Of a DNA stretch of 64,000 bases, positions 62,041-64,000 are shown in pieces (the stretch's first letter is position 1; the number at the start of each line of letters is the position of its first letter). Source of the stretch: Nymphaea colorata. Its lineage: Eukaryota > Streptophyta > Magnoliopsida > Nymphaeales > Nymphaeaceae. Made by a program: the position numbers and the translations under genes. The stretch covers positions 16,609,035 to 16,673,034 of the forward strand of contig NC_045149.1 in assembly GCF_008831285.2 (NCBI RefSeq), given 5' to 3'. A model generated the notes under the pieces. That model was given only the letters and a program-made list of their open reading frames with translations. It was not told the origin of the DNA and did not search any database.

Positions 62041-63149
62041 CTTCTGAATCAAATAGGATGTCATATAGTTGTTGTCTTCCAATCGAAATCAATAACATTT
62101 CTTCTTCGTGTAAAAAAAAAAAAGCTGGTTGTATGAACACCTTCGAGCACCATGCCTCTCTTATAAGGGAAAAAAACATATATGAAATCTCCAAAAATGT
62201 CATTGATGTACATGTATGTGTGCATTAGTATGATGTAAGAGTTTGTTTGATAAGCGTTCTAAAGTGTGCCGCATGTTCTGCGGCTTATGCATGTAGACAA
62301 ATGCTCAATCCCTCATATACCCTCGTGTTAATGGTATTTTGGCTATTTGTCGAAAAAAAAACCCTATATTCTAGGCATTTTGTTAAAACTTATTTCTTTT
62401 GGATTTCCTTTTTTACCCTTATAGGAGGCAAGGACTTTCTGGTCATTTGCACCTCAAACATTCCCTTAAACATATAACCGCTTTCCGGACGCTAAGAACA
62501 GAATGTCTCTTTGCCGACCCCATGTGACAATGAACAAGTGGAATTTTTTTTCGTGTCACCAAACGCCCTCTTCCTCTCTTATTGCTCCATTGAAAAGCAA
62601 CACTACGAAAAGTTTGACAAGAAAGAGACTTGATAAAGCTTCTCAAACATCCCGAGTAACTGACAAGTGGAACAGTTGACACGCAAACAGGGAACATTGG
62701 GCCAACCTTGCCGAAAAAGTTTGGTTGACTGACTCGCCGGAATGGCCCGAACCAGCTCGAATTGTTGGAAAACCTGGCCACGAGTTAAGGTTGGCTCAGT
62801 TAGTTCCTGATTCGGCCTAATACCTCGGATTCAAGATATTTTTAAGCTTAACCAAATCGACGAGTCGATTAAAGGACACAATAAACGTGTTTGCTCATCG
62901 TTTGCTCAAATGGTTACGAACCACCGAGCCCGAACGGAACATTGGGTCCTGTTAACACTAACAGGACCTTTTGTTTGTCCGTATTAACGGCCCTTTAAGA
63001 AGCTATATCATGTCACGACGACTTACTTCAGATGTGGGGACAGTGAATGTTTATAAAGCATTTTTGAACGAGTCAAGAGAGTCCTTGGGGGCCCCAATAG
63101 ACCCATTCAAACGCGGCCATTAATGGAAGGGCCAGTACCAGGCCGAGCC
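62041..63149. other. spacer, no gene recognised
   Basis: Open frames here are short and unmotivated. A promoter for the following gene starts near its end. Confidence 0.5.
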
Positions 63150-63155
63150 TATAAG
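63150..63155 (+). promoter_or_regulatory. putative TATA box
   Basis: gcctataagaac about 110 bases upstream of the ATG at 63259. Confidence 0.35.
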
Positions 63156-63258
63156 AACAGTGGCCGATCTTCTCCCGCCGGCATCCAAGCCGTTCTCTCT
63201 CCCTTCCTCTAAGCTGTCGCCTCCGAAGCTCTTGAGTGGTGCTTCAATCTTGCTCACA

Positions 63259-64000
63259 ATGGAGTCGACTTGTCGTCGCGTCATCCCACTAAGAGGCGGC
63301 GTCCTCAAGCAGACCCTGAAGTTGATGTGTGACCTCCTCTGCTGCTGCTGCTGCTTCGGCTGCTCCAGCTGCTCCTCCGCCGCGGATCAGTGCTCTCAGC
63401 CTCTCGCTCCCGACCAGCCTGCTCGTCTAAAGTCTGATGAGGTTAGACCCTCTCTCTCTCTCTCTCTCTCAATTGTCAATTGAGTTGCTTGGGTGGTGTC
63501 GAGTTCCGGCCCTGAGTCGATTGTTGTTCAACTACACGACTTGATCCGGCGTCGATCAGAACGCCCGAGGTCATCGCACTCAAAGGCCAAGAACCTGCCT
63601 TTGATTGATGCTGGGGACATGGTTCCACTTTGGAATACGAACTCCCACTGTGAAATAATTGGCGCTGTTGAACTTGTTTTCAATCTTTGTTTCCCTTGTG
63701 AACGCTGTTCTCCTCACCTGTTTGTTTTCCTCGTTCTTCCTCAGGTTCGGTCTCAAACTTTTTGATCATCCCACTGAGACCCGGCTAGAGACAAGAGGGT
63801 TTGTCATTTCAGGGAATGTTGACGCGGTGTCGGTTCTGCAAATAATCCAAACAGATCTAGTCGTTCAGCAAAGCGAGAAGGTCTTGAAGGAATTCAAAGT
63901 AAAGCAATTTTGTGTCTATTTTGATTGGCAGTAACCTTTTGTGATTTTATATGTTTTATTTGGAGGTCAACATCTGCTCTTCCTGTCATCTGTTGTTCTA
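63259..64000 (+). CDS. Cys-rich protein of unknown function, 5' part
   Basis: The first exon runs from ATG 63259 (MESTCRRVIPLRGG) through LCCCCCFGCSSCSS to a donor-like GAG|gttaga at 63441; a (CT)n tract follows inside the intron. A later plus-strand segment after the acceptor ttcctcag (63739-63746) reads FGLKLFDHPTETRLETRGFV and ISGNVDAVSVLQIIQTDL, ending at a donor-like AAG|gtaaag near 63898. Joined at the first donor, the frames do not match (a stop follows six codons). Using the alternative AA|GTCTGA donor at 63431 they do (RLK-FGLKLF), so the junction is uncertain. RGFVISGNVDAVSVLQ faintly resembles the last strand and helix of heavy-metal-associated domains, but I would not name it. The gene probably continues beyond the window. 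Confidence 0.45.

Overview
The window is nuclear DNA of a flowering plant. The genes are split by many short GT-AG introns in AT-rich non-coding sequence, and the recognisable products are plant proteins: a plastid FtsH protease with a Tat-type lumen signal, an OWL1-type J protein, a SYP5-type SNARE, a P-class PPR protein and a QWRF-domain protein. Long CT/GA, TA and AC microsatellites and small DNA transposons fill the spaces. I cannot place it below angiosperm level from sequence alone; nothing suggests a grass.

Layout. 1-2.8 kb (+): the last three exons of a pectin methylesterase. 3-5 kb: repeat-rich spacer with two large microsatellites inside a tandem duplication. 5.9-11.9 kb (-): a complete SYP51/52-type Qc-SNARE with six coding exons and a probable non-coding first exon. 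14.6-16.1 kb (+): an intronless At4g16563-type aspartyl protease ruined by stops and frameshifts. 18.4-20.7 kb (-): an intact single-exon 759-residue PPR protein. 22.0-23.0 kb (-): a laccase pseudogene that still shows an intron. 23.8-26.4 kb (-): a complete thylakoid FtsH2/FtsH8 metalloprotease. 30.2-41.7 kb (-): a 13-exon OWL1/DNAJC11-like gene carrying a 1.03 kb hAT-like element in intron 3. 42.7-43.6 kb: a Tourist/Harbinger-like element. 43.6-51 kb: gene-poor, with duplications and small unexplained ORFs. 51.1-54.6 kb (-): a five-exon QWRF7-like microtubule-associated protein. 57.3 kb: a Ty1/copia tail fragment. 57.8-60.6 kb (-): two adjacent genes for membrane-anchored proteins I do not recognise. 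61.3-62.0 kb: a degenerate GC/AT mosaic repeat. 63.2 kb to the end (+): the start of a Cys-rich gene that probably runs off the window.

The intact genes are dispersed housekeeping loci (vacuolar trafficking, organelle RNA processing, photosystem II repair, J-protein function, microtubule organisation), not an operon-like system. Exon chains were built by hand. Six-exon SYP5 (232 aa), four-exon FtsH (692 aa), thirteen-exon OWL1 (540 aa) and five-exon QWRF7 (393 aa) each close in frame at about the length I recall for the Arabidopsis family members, which is strong internal support. I found no clearly undescribed system. The points most worth checking are a His in place of the SNARE zero-layer Gln, a Met in place of the pectinesterase active-site Trp, the intronic hAT insertion, and the pair of unrecognised membrane proteins.
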